A DNA stretch of 64,000 nucleotides. It comes from Anaerolineae bacterium (GTDB lineage: Bacteria > Chloroflexota > Anaerolineae > Aggregatilineales > Phototrophicaceae). Location: positions 1 to 64,000 of the forward strand of contig JAJEFB010000048.1 of NCBI GenBank assembly GCA_022820665.1. The letters are read 5' to 3'. The notes below the pieces were generated by a model. It was not told the origin of the DNA. It was given only the letters and a program-made list of their open reading frames with translations, and did not search any database. The position numbers were made by a program, and so were the translations under genes. Shown here one piece after another: positions 32,660 to 41,492 of this stretch; position 1 is the stretch's first letter, and the number at the start of each line of letters is the position of its first letter.

Positions 32660-33628
32660 TTAGGCGCCCCCTTGCAGCGCGTCAACCAGAAGCAGCGACG
32701 CGGAGACCGGAATCCCATCGACGGTGAAGGGGCTGTGATCGTTGGCGTAGAGCGTGACTGTCAGCACCTCGGCCTCCGCGGGCAGCGCGCCCAGATGATA
32801 CCATTCGCCGTAGAGCCGAGCGATTTTCACGCCATCAATATAGAGATGCGCGTGCCCTTCGCCGGGAATCGGTTCCGTATCGATGTTTTGCGGGGTGAAT
32901 ATGAAATTGAGCGTCTGAACGCGCAGGTTGTAGCCCCCGCCGGCCAGCGGGATCAGTTGCAGGTCGACCACAGGCGCCCGGTCCGCAGCCATCTCAACGA
33001 AGCGATCGCGGTACGGATTTACGCCTTCTTCCAGCGGCGTCCAATAGGAGCTATAGGTTTCGTAGCATTCCAGATCGCCGCCAAAGACCTCGCGTTGGCC
33101 GATCACGAAGGCATAACGACCGATCTCGTCATCCGGATGCCAGACAGCCACCGTATAAGTCGAGGATTCAGGCGCTTTGAACAAATAGTCCTCCCAATTC
33201 CAGAAGTACTTGCGGCTGAATGGTTCGAACCAGTAGACCGGCTCCATCCCCAGCGGGACCATCTTGGCGCTTTGTCCCTCGGGGATTTCAAGCGAATCGG
33301 GCAATTGCATATCCGCGCCGCTGTTGATGCCGGGACCATAAACTGCCATAACCGGCGAGAAAACCGCCTGATCGGGAATGGCGGGGATGCTCAAGCTCAG
33401 AAGGACGGATTGCCCTTGTCCCGCTTGAAAACGGAAGTAATCGACATCGCCGCTTGGGTACAGGTTGCCGAAATAGGCGTAGGAGATGGTGGCATCGGGC
33501 ACGCGCCAGGGCGCTCGCGCGCTCAGGTCGGCGAATTCGCAAACGGGTTGATGCGCCAGCGCGGAGGGCGCTATCAGAGCGAGAAAGAGGATCGTCAATA
33601 GCAGCGCATGTGTCGAGGAGCGTCTCAT
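32660..33628 (-). CDS. Secreted protein of unknown function
   Basis: A 322-residue protein with a clear signal peptide (ALLLTILFLALIAPSALA, cleavage before HQPVC). After it comes a beta-rich domain of the pre-peptidase type (GDVDYFRFQAGQGQSVLLSL, then TYTVAVWHPDDEIGRYAFVIG), common in exported enzymes and binding proteins. The C-terminal 110 residues (GGGYNLRVQTLNFIFTPQNI, HAHLYIDGVKIARLYG) resemble domains seen in copper- or metal-related exported proteins. Start at ATG 33628. Its role is unknown. Confidence 0.7.
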   Translation of the reverse strand: MRRSSTHALLLTILFLALIAPSALAHQPVCEFADLSARAPWRVPDATISYAYFGNLYPSGDVDYFRFQAGQGQSVLLSLSIPAIPDQAVFSPVMAVYGPGINSGADMQLPDSLEIPEGQSAKMVPLGMEPVYWFEPFSRKYFWNWEDYLFKAPESSTYTVAVWHPDDEIGRYAFVIGQREVFGGDLECYETYSSYWTPLEEGVNPYRDRFVEMAADRAPVVDLQLIPLAGGGYNLRVQTLNFIFTPQNIDTEPIPGEGHAHLYIDGVKIARLYGEWYHLGALPAEAEVLTVTLYANDHSPFTVDGIPVSASLLLVDALQGGA

Positions 33629-33668
33629 GTTGCCATCTTTCAACTACAGATTACAGGACCGTAACAGC

Positions 33669-35324
33669 CTACTGTGAAGGGGGTTGATTCTCGCACTCCA
33701 TCTTTTCCGGCGTGATCAAACAGCGCTGATTGACGGCGACCCGGGTGTATTCATGGTAATCGCCATTGAGCCAGCTGACGAGCACGCGAGTGATTGCGGA
33801 ATCGCCCAAGCCGAAGTGCAGCGCCAGTTCGTTGCCCGCGCCCAAGCTCGAGCCGGATTTCACTTCGCGGATCTGCGACAATCCGTCGACCGTATCGACG
33901 CGCACCCGTGTGCCAATGGCGTCCCGATCAATACCGGCGCCGCCCTGCAGGTCAAAGGCGATCCAGTTATTCAGCCGCGCGGCGATATTGTCATTCTGGA
34001 ATAATTTGTGGCCGTCATTCCAATATGTCAGCGCAAAATCGATGCGGCCGTCCCGGTCGTAGTCGGCGGTGCTGAAGCCCATTGTCGGGCGCGTGCCTTC
34101 GGCGAAGAGGTCTTGATCGACCGCGGCGAAACTGCCATCCCGCTGATTATGATAAAGCATGTCCGGATACTGGAAGTGCATGCCCACGGGACCGTATTCC
34201 GGAGCCAAGCCATGGAGCAATTGATCCGGATCATCAAGTTGCCCTCCCGCAGACGCTGAGTCCGGCACCAGACCGGTCGATGTCAGGAACAAGTCCAGCC
34301 AGCCGTCGTTGTCGAAATCGAAAAATGCCGTGCCCCAGCCGACCGACTGCCCGGTGTCATAACCGACACCGGCGAAGTCCGTGCTGTTGATGAAGGTGCC
34401 GTCGCCCTGATTCTCCAACAGGACCATGGCTTTCACCATATTGGAAAAATAAAAGTCCAGGTCGCCATCGTTGTCATAATCGCCGGTGGCCAAGCCCATA
34501 GCGTGCACGACCGAATCTGTCCCGGAAGCTGCCGAAACGTCGGTGAAGCACCAACCATCGCAACCCGCGCCGTCGTTGCGCATGAGCACATTGCCCAGGG
34601 CGTTTACCACCTTGTCATTGACGACATACAGGTCGAGGTCGCGGTCGTTGTCATAGTCAACCCAACTGGCAGAGAAGCCGGCGCCCAACAAAGCCTCGAA
34701 GCCCAACAAGCCCGAGACATCGGTGAAACTGCCATCGCCGTCGTTGTGATATAGCGCATCGCGGCTGCGCGAAAAGTCCTTCAGATCGCATTCGGGAACG
34801 CAGGACCAATTGACGACGTAGAGATCCAAATGGCCGTCCGTGTCATAATCGCCCCAGGCGGCTGTGGCGCCTTTGCCGATATCGCCGACGCCAGCCTCGA
34901 TAGTCACATCGGCAAAGCCCTTGCCCTTGAGGTTTCGGAAGAGCCGATTCGCCCCCATGTTCAGCACATAAAGATCGCGCCAGCCGTCATTGTCATAATC
35001 AGCCCAGACAGCGCCCCCGCTCGGGACATCCGGCAGACTCAGCGCTTCCGAGTATTCGGATACCGCGAAGCTGCCGTCGCCATTGTTGCGGTACAAAACG
35101 TTGGGATCGAGGTTGCCAGTGACAAAGAGATCAACCCAGCCGTCGTTGTCATAATCCCCCCAGGCTGTCCCAGCCGCCAGATATTGCTTGCCGAACCGTC
35201 TGGGCGCGTCTTCCTGCCAGATAGCGCGGTGAGACGCAGTTATGCCCGCCTCCAGGCTGACATCGTGAAAATGAATGGTGTCGCTCATAAAGTAGAAGTA
35301 GAACAATAGCAGCGGCAAACCCAT
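33669..35324 (-). CDS. FG-GAP/VCBS repeat protein with ASPIC/UnbV C-terminus
   Basis: A 551-residue protein built from about seven beta-propeller repeats, each with a calcium-type loop such as DYDNDGWVDLFV, DYDTDGHLDLYV or DFDNDGWLDLFL, and closed by an ASPIC/UnbV domain (about 470-540; GTRVRVDTVDGLSQIREV, ending VSWLNGDYHEYT). The start at 35324 has AAAGGA upstream and gives a short hydrophobic stretch (LPLLLFYFYF); the inner ATG 35288 lacks a site. It begins 20 bases after the ABC ATPase gene and so is likely the last gene of the exporter operon, perhaps a surface or cargo protein. Confidence 0.82.
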   Translation of the reverse strand: MGLPLLLFYFYFMSDTIHFHDVSLEAGITASHRAIWQEDAPRRFGKQYLAAGTAWGDYDNDGWVDLFVTGNLDPNVLYRNNGDGSFAVSEYSEALSLPDVPSGGAVWADYDNDGWRDLYVLNMGANRLFRNLKGKGFADVTIEAGVGDIGKGATAAWGDYDTDGHLDLYVVNWSCVPECDLKDFSRSRDALYHNDGDGSFTDVSGLLGFEALLGAGFSASWVDYDNDRDLDLYVVNDKVVNALGNVLMRNDGAGCDGWCFTDVSAASGTDSVVHAMGLATGDYDNDGDLDFYFSNMVKAMVLLENQGDGTFINSTDFAGVGYDTGQSVGWGTAFFDFDNDGWLDLFLTSTGLVPDSASAGGQLDDPDQLLHGLAPEYGPVGMHFQYPDMLYHNQRDGSFAAVDQDLFAEGTRPTMGFSTADYDRDGRIDFALTYWNDGHKLFQNDNIAARLNNWIAFDLQGGAGIDRDAIGTRVRVDTVDGLSQIREVKSGSSLGAGNELALHFGLGDSAITRVLVSWLNGDYHEYTRVAVNQRCLITPEKMECENQPPSQ

Positions 35325-35344
35325 AGCTCCGGTCCTTTCTTAGA

Positions 35345-36073
35345 TCATCCTCCGATCATCCTCGTCAGTTGAGGCGCCGGCTTGGGCTCTTCGGGAGATT
35401 CGGCGATCTGCCCGTCGCGCAGATGAATGATGCGGTCCGCGTATTCGTCGACGATCGGATCGTGACTTGACAACAGGATCGTGACGCCTTCCTCGCGCAC
35501 GATACTTTGCAAGACAGCCAATATCATGTGCGTCGTCTCGCTGTCCAGTTCGCTGGTCGGTTCGTCAGCCAGGATTAAGCGCGGCGACGTGACTAAAGCG
35601 CGCGCGATGGCGATGCGTTGCTGCTGCCCGCCGGACATCTCGTAGGGTCGATGCGCGTAATAATCCTTCAGGTCTACCCGCTCCAGATTCTTGAGAATGC
35701 GTTCCTTGCGCTCGCGGCGCGGCAGGCCTCCCAGGCGCGCCATCAATTCCAGGTTTTCGTAGGCGGAAAAGCTGGGCATCAAACCCATCTGCTGGAAGAC
35801 GAAGCCAATACTCTCGCGGCGCCAATGAGTGCGTTCCGTTTCCTCCAGTCCGGATATGTCGTCGCCATAGATCCAGATTCTGCCCCGGGTCGGGTTGTCC
35901 AACCCGCCGAGACAATTGAGCAAGGTGGTCTTGCCGCTGCCCGAACGCCCTCGCAAGGCGACGAACTGCCCGCTTTCGATTTCGAAGCTCACTTCTTTTA
36001 TCGCCGCTACCTCGCCCGAATCGGATGCGTATACGCGGCTGACGTTCTGCGCGGCAATGGCAAGCGCCGTCAT
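35345..36073 (-). CDS. ABC transporter ATPase (MacB/LolD type)
   Basis: A 242-residue ATP-binding subunit. Walker A is GRSGSGKTT (38-46), the signature is MSGGQQQR and Walker B LILADEPTSELDS. Relatives power FtsX-type permeases that move lipoproteins, peptides or drugs. Its ATG overlaps the stop of the preceding ATPase gene by four bases (ATGA), so the two are translated together. Two different ATPases for one permease suggests a heterodimeric motor. Confidence 0.88.
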   Translation of the reverse strand: MTALAIAAQNVSRVYASDSGEVAAIKEVSFEIESGQFVALRGRSGSGKTTLLNCLGGLDNPTRGRIWIYGDDISGLEETERTHWRRESIGFVFQQMGLMPSFSAYENLELMARLGGLPRRERKERILKNLERVDLKDYYAHRPYEMSGGQQQRIAIARALVTSPRLILADEPTSELDSETTHMILAVLQSIVREEGVTILLSSHDPIVDEYADRIIHLRDGQIAESPEEPKPAPQLTRMIGG

Positions 36074-37125
36074 TTCCGCCCCCTTCCGCGCCCGTCCCCC
36101 GCTGCGGATTTACGCAATCCCAGCCTGGAAAGGAGACCGCCCTCCGCGCCATTGTCACCGGCGCGGATTTCCTGTTCGATTTGAATCTCGCTCTGTGACG
36201 AGGTTTCTTCCAGGTTCTGCGCCGGGCGGATCAGCAATCCCCGGTCCGTCACTTCCATTTCGACGCGGTTTTCGATTGCCAATTGTTCTCGATAAGCCTT
36301 GGGGATCTGCAAGCGTCCGGCGGAATCCAGCACGATTAACTCCTCGAAATGTTCTTCCCAGCTCTCTTGAGCGCCTCCTGAGGCGGCCGAGTCATCTTGG
36401 GGCCGGGTTTTACGTTTGCGCCGGCGCAGCACCGTTTCACTGGCCAGCTTCCCGTCGCGAATAGCTACAACACGACCGACATGCTGCGCGACCAGCGGAT
36501 CGTGACTGACGATGCAAATCGTCAAGCCAAGATCCCGATTCAAGCGTCGAAACAGGTTGTAGACCTGATCGGAGGTCACGGAGTCGAGCTCGCCGGTGGG
36601 CTCGTCCGCCAGCAACAGTTTCGGCTCGTTGGCTAGCGCCACCGCGATCGCCACGCGCTGCTGTTCGCCGCCGGAAAGCGCGATCGGCTTGTGGTTGTAA
36701 CGATCGGCGAGATCGACCAGGTCCATCAATTCGCGCGCGCGCTTGTCTACCTGCGCGCCGGTCTGGCCAGCAAGCGTCATCGGCAATTTGATGTTGTCAA
36801 GCGCGGACAGGTAGGGAATGAGATTGCGACTGCCTTGCTGCCAGACGAAACCGACGTCCACCTGTCGATATGTCGTCAGTTCGCGATTGCTCAGCTTGAG
36901 CAAGTTCTGCCCGTCGACGATCACCTGGCCCGCGGAGGGCCGCGTCAAACCGCCTAAAACGTTCATCAAGGTGGTCTTGCCACTGCCGCTCGCCCCGACG
37001 ACGCCGACCATTTCCCCCTCGCGGACGGAGAGGTCCAAGCCTTGCAGCGCCATCACTTCGATGTCAGCGACTTTGAATATCTTGTATAGTTCGTTGCAAA
37101 TGACAAATGGATCTTCGCTAGCCAT
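36070..37125 (-). CDS. ABC transporter ATPase with AbrB-like C-terminal domain
   Basis: A 351-residue MacB/LolD-type ATPase. Walker A GASGSGKTT (near 37-45), signature LSGGEQQR and Walker B LLLADEPTGELDS are intact up to about 225. The extra C-terminus has an acidic linker and then LDSAGRLQIPKAYREQLAI followed by VEMEVTDRGLLIRPA, the pattern of a SpoVT/AbrB swapped-hairpin domain, near 265-305. Such domains dimerise and bind DNA in AbrB and MazE. Start at ATG 37125, sharing one base with the permease stop (TGATG). The tail is unusual and could link transport to gene control or simply drive dimer formation. Confidence 0.85.
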   Translation of the reverse strand: MASEDPFVICNELYKIFKVADIEVMALQGLDLSVREGEMVGVVGASGSGKTTLMNVLGGLTRPSAGQVIVDGQNLLKLSNRELTTYRQVDVGFVWQQGSRNLIPYLSALDNIKLPMTLAGQTGAQVDKRARELMDLVDLADRYNHKPIALSGGEQQRVAIAVALANEPKLLLADEPTGELDSVTSDQVYNLFRRLNRDLGLTICIVSHDPLVAQHVGRVVAIRDGKLASETVLRRRKRKTRPQDDSAASGGAQESWEEHFEELIVLDSAGRLQIPKAYREQLAIENRVEMEVTDRGLLIRPAQNLEETSSQSEIQIEQEIRAGDNGAEGGLLSRLGLRKSAAGDGRGRGRK

Positions 37126-39986
37126 CAGAGCGACTCTCCTAACTTGACCGCCTGGAAAATCCGCATGCGCCGCAGGATCACCAGCAGGATGATCATAATC
37201 AGCAGGAAGGTGCCCACGAAGAGGGCGACGATCTGGGCGATCTCGGTCCAAGCCATCGTGATCACATAGGGCGGCACGATCCCTTCCAGGCTGCTGACAA
37301 ATTGCATGTAGGGTATATAGAGTACGCTCACCACCAGTCCGATGCCGACGCCGAGCGCCAAGCCCATCACGATCAAGAGACCCAGTTCCCAGGCGACAGA
37401 AAGCATCATCGACGCCTGCGACAAGCCAATGGCGCGCAAGATGCCCAGTTCAACGTAGCGGCGGCGATAGGAAAAGACCGTGTAAAGCAAGAAGCCGATC
37501 ATGGTCGCCAGCGACGACGTGATGAAGCCGATGGACAGCAGGCCAAAGAGGCCTTGCCGTTCGGGCCGCGATTGTTCGCGCTCGATGCGCGTCGTGGGCT
37601 CTTCGATGAGGACGCCGGCGGCGCCGCGGTCGAACAAGGCGCGGGTGAAAACGCGCGAGTCGAACTCCGGCTCAATGCGCGCGATCACACGATGCGCCAG
37701 TTCTTGCCGCGCCTGTTCAAAGAGAAAGTCCAGGTTGCCGACGAACAGGGGACCGTCTTCTTCGGGATACCAACGCGGGAAGTACTCGAGGCTGCCGACA
37801 ATCTGCAAATTGATCTTGAATACGTCGCCCCCGCTGCGGATGTCCAGTTCCAGCAGATCGCCGATATCGAGACCGCGCTGTTCCAGGAATTCGCGCGAGA
37901 CCAAAACGCTGTCCTGCTGCAGCGCCAGGGCGTTTGTCAAGTAACCCAGGCGATAGGGCGCGAAGTCGGGGCGCCAAAAGATGACCGGACCCAGGTCGGC
38001 GCGGTCAACTCCCACGTATCTGCCTTCGACGCTGGTCATGGTCAGGCGCGCTTTGGCAGTGTACTCGCCAATGCGCGTCGCGCCACTGACATGCGGCATT
38101 GAGGTGAACTCGGAAATGTGCATATAAGCGGGAGGCTCTTCACTGCCGCCCCCGGCGCCGGGAATGCCGCCCCCGGTCTGGCTGAAAACGCGCACGGACA
38201 TGTCGGCAGAGACTTTATAATACTGCTGCTCGTAGAGATAGCGGTCAATCGTGCGGGCGAAGGAAGCGGTATAGATGCCCAGGCTGATGGTCGTTACCAG
38301 CAGGATCAAGGGCAGATAATAAGCGCCGGGCGAGCGCTCCAATTGTCGTGTCACGATCAGCAAACCGACGCTGTTGCTCCATTGGATCAGCCAAGCCATA
38401 AAGCGCAGGATCGGCGGCAAAAAGCGCAGGATAAAAAGCGTCAAGGCGAAAATCGTCAGCGGCGGCAGCAGGAATACAAAGGGCTGATTGTAAGCCTCGT
38501 CGATATTGCGCGTCCCGCCTTCCACGTCGATCAAGCCGCCTTGCTGCACAACCTGATAATAGAAGTAGCCGATAAGCGCCAGCAGCAGAATATCGACCCC
38601 CAGGCGCTGCCACCAGGGCCGCCGCAACAAGCGCGACTTGTCCATCTTGTAGCTGACAATGGTATGACGAGCGGCGCCGATGGTCGGCACAACGCGGATC
38701 AAAATCGTAAAGGCCAGCGCCAGCGCGATCGTTGAGCCGATAGTCGGCGGGATCGACACGATAAAATGATGCCCCCAGCGGAAGTCCATGAAGCTGCGCG
38801 TGGTGCCGATCAGTTGCGTGAAAGCCGTTGCCATGATCATGCCGATCACCAGAGCGATGAAGCCCATAATGATGCCCTCGACAGTGGTCAAGCCCACGAC
38901 CTGGAAGGGCGAAGTGCCGCGGCTGCGCATGACCGCCGTCTCGTTGCGCTGGCCATCCACAACCAAACCAACCAGCATGATCAGGAATGCGATCAGCAGC
39001 GCCACAATGGGGATGCTGAAGACTGTCAGGGTCAGGGTCAGAACAGTGACAATACGCTGATATGGCTTTAGCTCTTCTTCCGGCGATGCCTGAATATAGG
39101 TGCCGGGCAAGTATTGATCGGCTATCTTTTCGGTGTCGATATGGCGCCGGAGCAATTCATCGACGCGGCTGGTATTGACGGTGCTGCCATCGGTGACCAG
39201 GTACCAAACCGCCAGATTGATCTCTGAGTCGGTATTGGGCGCCAGGCGATTGACATAGGTCGCTTCGTTTATGAGCAGGATGTCTTGGAAGACGTTGGGG
39301 CGGTAAAACCAGTATTCCGATTCATCGTCGCGCGGGCGCCAGATGCCGGCGATGCGGATCGCGGTGATTTGCATCGGATCGTCGTTTTCCAGCCGCCAGT
39401 TGTATCCGGAGTATATCTCGCCGACCTGCATCCCAAATTCGGACGCGAATTCTTCGTGGATCATCACGTCGATGACGCTGTTGGGGTCGGGATCGGCCGG
39501 CGGCGGAAAAACCCCCTCCACCAATTGCACCTGCGCTTCAATGTTTTCTGTCGTGCCGAAGCTGACGTAATCCAGCGAACGATTCTCGTCGCGGTAGTTC
39601 GTTTCGTCAGCCGGGTACAGGCGGAAGTTTTGCGTTTCCAGGTGGCGCACGATTCTGGTCGTGCGCAAGCCCAGTTCCTCGCCCCCCTTTTCGCGCAGGT
39701 AGCGGTCCAGCCCGCCGATGTCCTCCCAATTGACCGGCTGATTCCAGGAGCCGATATAGCTAAACATGAAAGAGAAGGGCGGTCGGTTGATGCGATCCGG
39801 TCCTTCGGTGAGGCGTTCGGTCAAGATGCGGAAGGCGACCGATTCGGAATAGATCGGGATGGTCAAAACGAGAGCCACGGCGACCGTAAGACCGACGATC
39901 GTCGCCAGGGACAGCAAGGGCTGCGCCAGCAGACGTTTGAGGGCGACTATGAAGATAGCGCGGATTCGCAAGCTGCTACGCATCAT
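37125..39986 (-). CDS. FtsX-type ABC transporter permease, large
   Basis: A 953-residue permease. One membrane helix near 12-40, a large extracytoplasmic domain to about 310, a block of helices (about 315-440 and 470-590), a second extracytoplasmic domain (about 600-800), and three C-terminal helices (about 820-950) make up two FtsX-like halves in one chain, as in large macrolide-type or lipoprotein-release permeases. Its start overlaps the upstream adaptor gene (TGATG) and its stop overlaps the ATPase gene. Substrate unknown. Confidence 0.87.
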   Translation of the reverse strand: MMRSSLRIRAIFIVALKRLLAQPLLSLATIVGLTVAVALVLTIPIYSESVAFRILTERLTEGPDRINRPPFSFMFSYIGSWNQPVNWEDIGGLDRYLREKGGEELGLRTTRIVRHLETQNFRLYPADETNYRDENRSLDYVSFGTTENIEAQVQLVEGVFPPPADPDPNSVIDVMIHEEFASEFGMQVGEIYSGYNWRLENDDPMQITAIRIAGIWRPRDDESEYWFYRPNVFQDILLINEATYVNRLAPNTDSEINLAVWYLVTDGSTVNTSRVDELLRRHIDTEKIADQYLPGTYIQASPEEELKPYQRIVTVLTLTLTVFSIPIVALLIAFLIMLVGLVVDGQRNETAVMRSRGTSPFQVVGLTTVEGIIMGFIALVIGMIMATAFTQLIGTTRSFMDFRWGHHFIVSIPPTIGSTIALALAFTILIRVVPTIGAARHTIVSYKMDKSRLLRRPWWQRLGVDILLLALIGYFYYQVVQQGGLIDVEGGTRNIDEAYNQPFVFLLPPLTIFALTLFILRFLPPILRFMAWLIQWSNSVGLLIVTRQLERSPGAYYLPLILLVTTISLGIYTASFARTIDRYLYEQQYYKVSADMSVRVFSQTGGGIPGAGGGSEEPPAYMHISEFTSMPHVSGATRIGEYTAKARLTMTSVEGRYVGVDRADLGPVIFWRPDFAPYRLGYLTNALALQQDSVLVSREFLEQRGLDIGDLLELDIRSGGDVFKINLQIVGSLEYFPRWYPEEDGPLFVGNLDFLFEQARQELAHRVIARIEPEFDSRVFTRALFDRGAAGVLIEEPTTRIEREQSRPERQGLFGLLSIGFITSSLATMIGFLLYTVFSYRRRYVELGILRAIGLSQASMMLSVAWELGLLIVMGLALGVGIGLVVSVLYIPYMQFVSSLEGIVPPYVITMAWTEIAQIVALFVGTFLLIMIILLVILRRMRIFQAVKLGESL

Positions 39987-41140
39987 GGACCGATGACCGT
40001 CTGATTCTCTTCCGCGCCTTCAAGGATTTCGACTCGGCCGTCGCCCTCCAGCCCGAGCCGCACATCAACCCGGCGCTGCACGCCTTCGTTTTGGACGACG
40101 ATGAAATTACGACCGCTGAATTGGCGGATCGCCGAGATGGGCAGCCAGAGCACATCGTCGCGCTCTTCGATTTTGACGGTGAATTCCATACGATCGCCCA
40201 CTTGGTATTCATCCAGGGGCGGCTGCTGGTCGAAGGCGACATGAACATATTCATCCGTTGAAAGACCGTAGGGCGAGGGCAAGCTGGCGATAGCGCCGCT
40301 ATAGACATTGCCGGGCAAGCTGGCGCGCTTGATGCTCAGCGTCATGCCTTCCGCAAGTTCGCTCAGATCATCGGCGTCCATCTCGTCCGTGATCTCCAGT
40401 ACTGAGAGATCCGCCACCACCGCGATCGGATCGTAAGCGATCATCGGCTCGCCGGGGTCGGGCGAGAAATAGACCAGCCTGCCCGACATCGGCGCGACAA
40501 GCTCGGCTTTGGCGATTGTGGCCTTTATTTCGTCGACGCGTTTTTGAGCCCGGGTGACGTCAAAGCGCAGTTGTGGATCGACGCCCGATGTCAACTCGTC
40601 CAGCGAGACCTGCGCCAAATCGCGCTCGATCCTGCGCAGATTCAAATTCAGCGCATCGTCGGCGCTGGGCGGATCGGCCGCCTGCTCTAGCGCATGGTCC
40701 AGGCGCAATTGCGTCATTTCCAGGTTAAGCTGCGCGCGCTGGCTATCGTAGCGAACCTGGCTATCGGCGCTTTCAAAGATAGATTGGGCGATGGCGAGTT
40801 CTTCTTCGGCGTTGAGCAACTGGCTTTCCAGCGCTCTCGTATCCAGGCGCGCCAAAACATCGCCCTCGTTCACAGTCGCGCCGCGCTCTACCAGTATCTC
40901 CAGAACGCGACCGTCAATCTCGAAGGCGATTTCTTCGGTGACAACCGGCGCGATGCGGCCAAAGAAACGGCGCTCATAAACGATTTTACCGCGCTCCACC
41001 TGATACACAGGTTTGCTGGGCACGACCGGGGTTGGAATAGCTGTGGGTTCGCCTTGGGTGATAGCATCGCCGAAGGTCGCCTGCGAAGCGCAACCTGTCA
41101 GCAGCGACAGAGCCAACAGAAGAATGGCAATGAATCGCAC
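39983..41140 (-). CDS. HlyD/MacA-type adaptor lipoprotein
   Basis: A 385-residue membrane-fusion protein. The signal peptide ends in a lipobox, LLTGC, so Cys17 would carry lipid. The lipoyl half-motifs follow (EIAFEIDGRVLEILVERGAT, then LVAPMSGRLVYF), flanking a helical hairpin at about 100-190, and a beta-barrel region. Start is GTG at 41140 with AAAGGA upstream. It is the first gene of a probable operon: adaptor, permease, two ATPases, FG-GAP protein. In a single-membrane cell this would be an exporter without an outer-membrane channel. Confidence 0.86.
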   Translation of the reverse strand: MRFIAILLLALSLLTGCASQATFGDAITQGEPTAIPTPVVPSKPVYQVERGKIVYERRFFGRIAPVVTEEIAFEIDGRVLEILVERGATVNEGDVLARLDTRALESQLLNAEEELAIAQSIFESADSQVRYDSQRAQLNLEMTQLRLDHALEQAADPPSADDALNLNLRRIERDLAQVSLDELTSGVDPQLRFDVTRAQKRVDEIKATIAKAELVAPMSGRLVYFSPDPGEPMIAYDPIAVVADLSVLEITDEMDADDLSELAEGMTLSIKRASLPGNVYSGAIASLPSPYGLSTDEYVHVAFDQQPPLDEYQVGDRMEFTVKIEERDDVLWLPISAIRQFSGRNFIVVQNEGVQRRVDVRLGLEGDGRVEILEGAEENQTVIGP

Positions 41141-41156
41141 GGTAATCCTTTCTTAT

Positions 41157-41185
41157 TCTGTAACGTCTGCGAGAGAAGCGCTCAA
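41157..41185 (-). promoter_or_regulatory. Promoter for the adaptor/permease/ATPase operon
   Basis: On the minus strand TTGAGC (41185-41180), spacer 17, TACAGA (41162-41157), just before the GTG start at 41140. Moderate match. Confidence 0.4.
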
Positions 41186-41272
41186 ACAAAGTTCTCCCTT
41201 CGCCGAAGCCATTTCTCACGAATGGCGCTATTGTACAACATCTTGATGTAGACTCCACCCACGACGAGGCAT

Positions 41273-41298
41273 GGGTAGTGTATCCTTTTCGGTTGCAA
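41273..41298. repeat. 26-base dispersed repeat, copy 2
   Basis: Matches 23356-23381 with a single mismatch; both copies have a degenerate CTCTGTGCC-family copy downstream (15 bases away at 23.4 kb, about 100 bases away here). Confidence 0.75.
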
Positions 41299-41492
41299 TA
41301 TTTTTCGGCAGTCCTCGACATGAGATCCTTAACCCAAAATACCAACGATCCGGTAGGGACGACATCGCGTCTTTGCGTCGCGTTTTGCATAACTTACCTG
41401 GATTTACCGAGAGCACAGAGTTTAAGATTATAGGGTATGCTGTAGATACAATGCTGATGAAAGTTTTCGATCCCTGAACAAGTGGAGGGCGC

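Larger units (their letters stand above)
41141..41492. other. Divergent intergenic region with shared repeats
   Basis: No gene is seen in these 352 bases. It holds the exporter promoter, the second copy of the 26-base repeat (41273-41298), a degenerate CTCTGTGCC-family copy (41402-41420, inverted) and the GGAGG ribosome-binding site of the next gene (41483-41487). Confidence 0.6.

Noticed and set aside
33215..33240. A GGTTCGAACC sequence resembling a tRNA T-loop
   Set aside because: It lies inside a coding gene (secreted protein, minus strand) and no acceptor or anticodon arm can be drawn around it.
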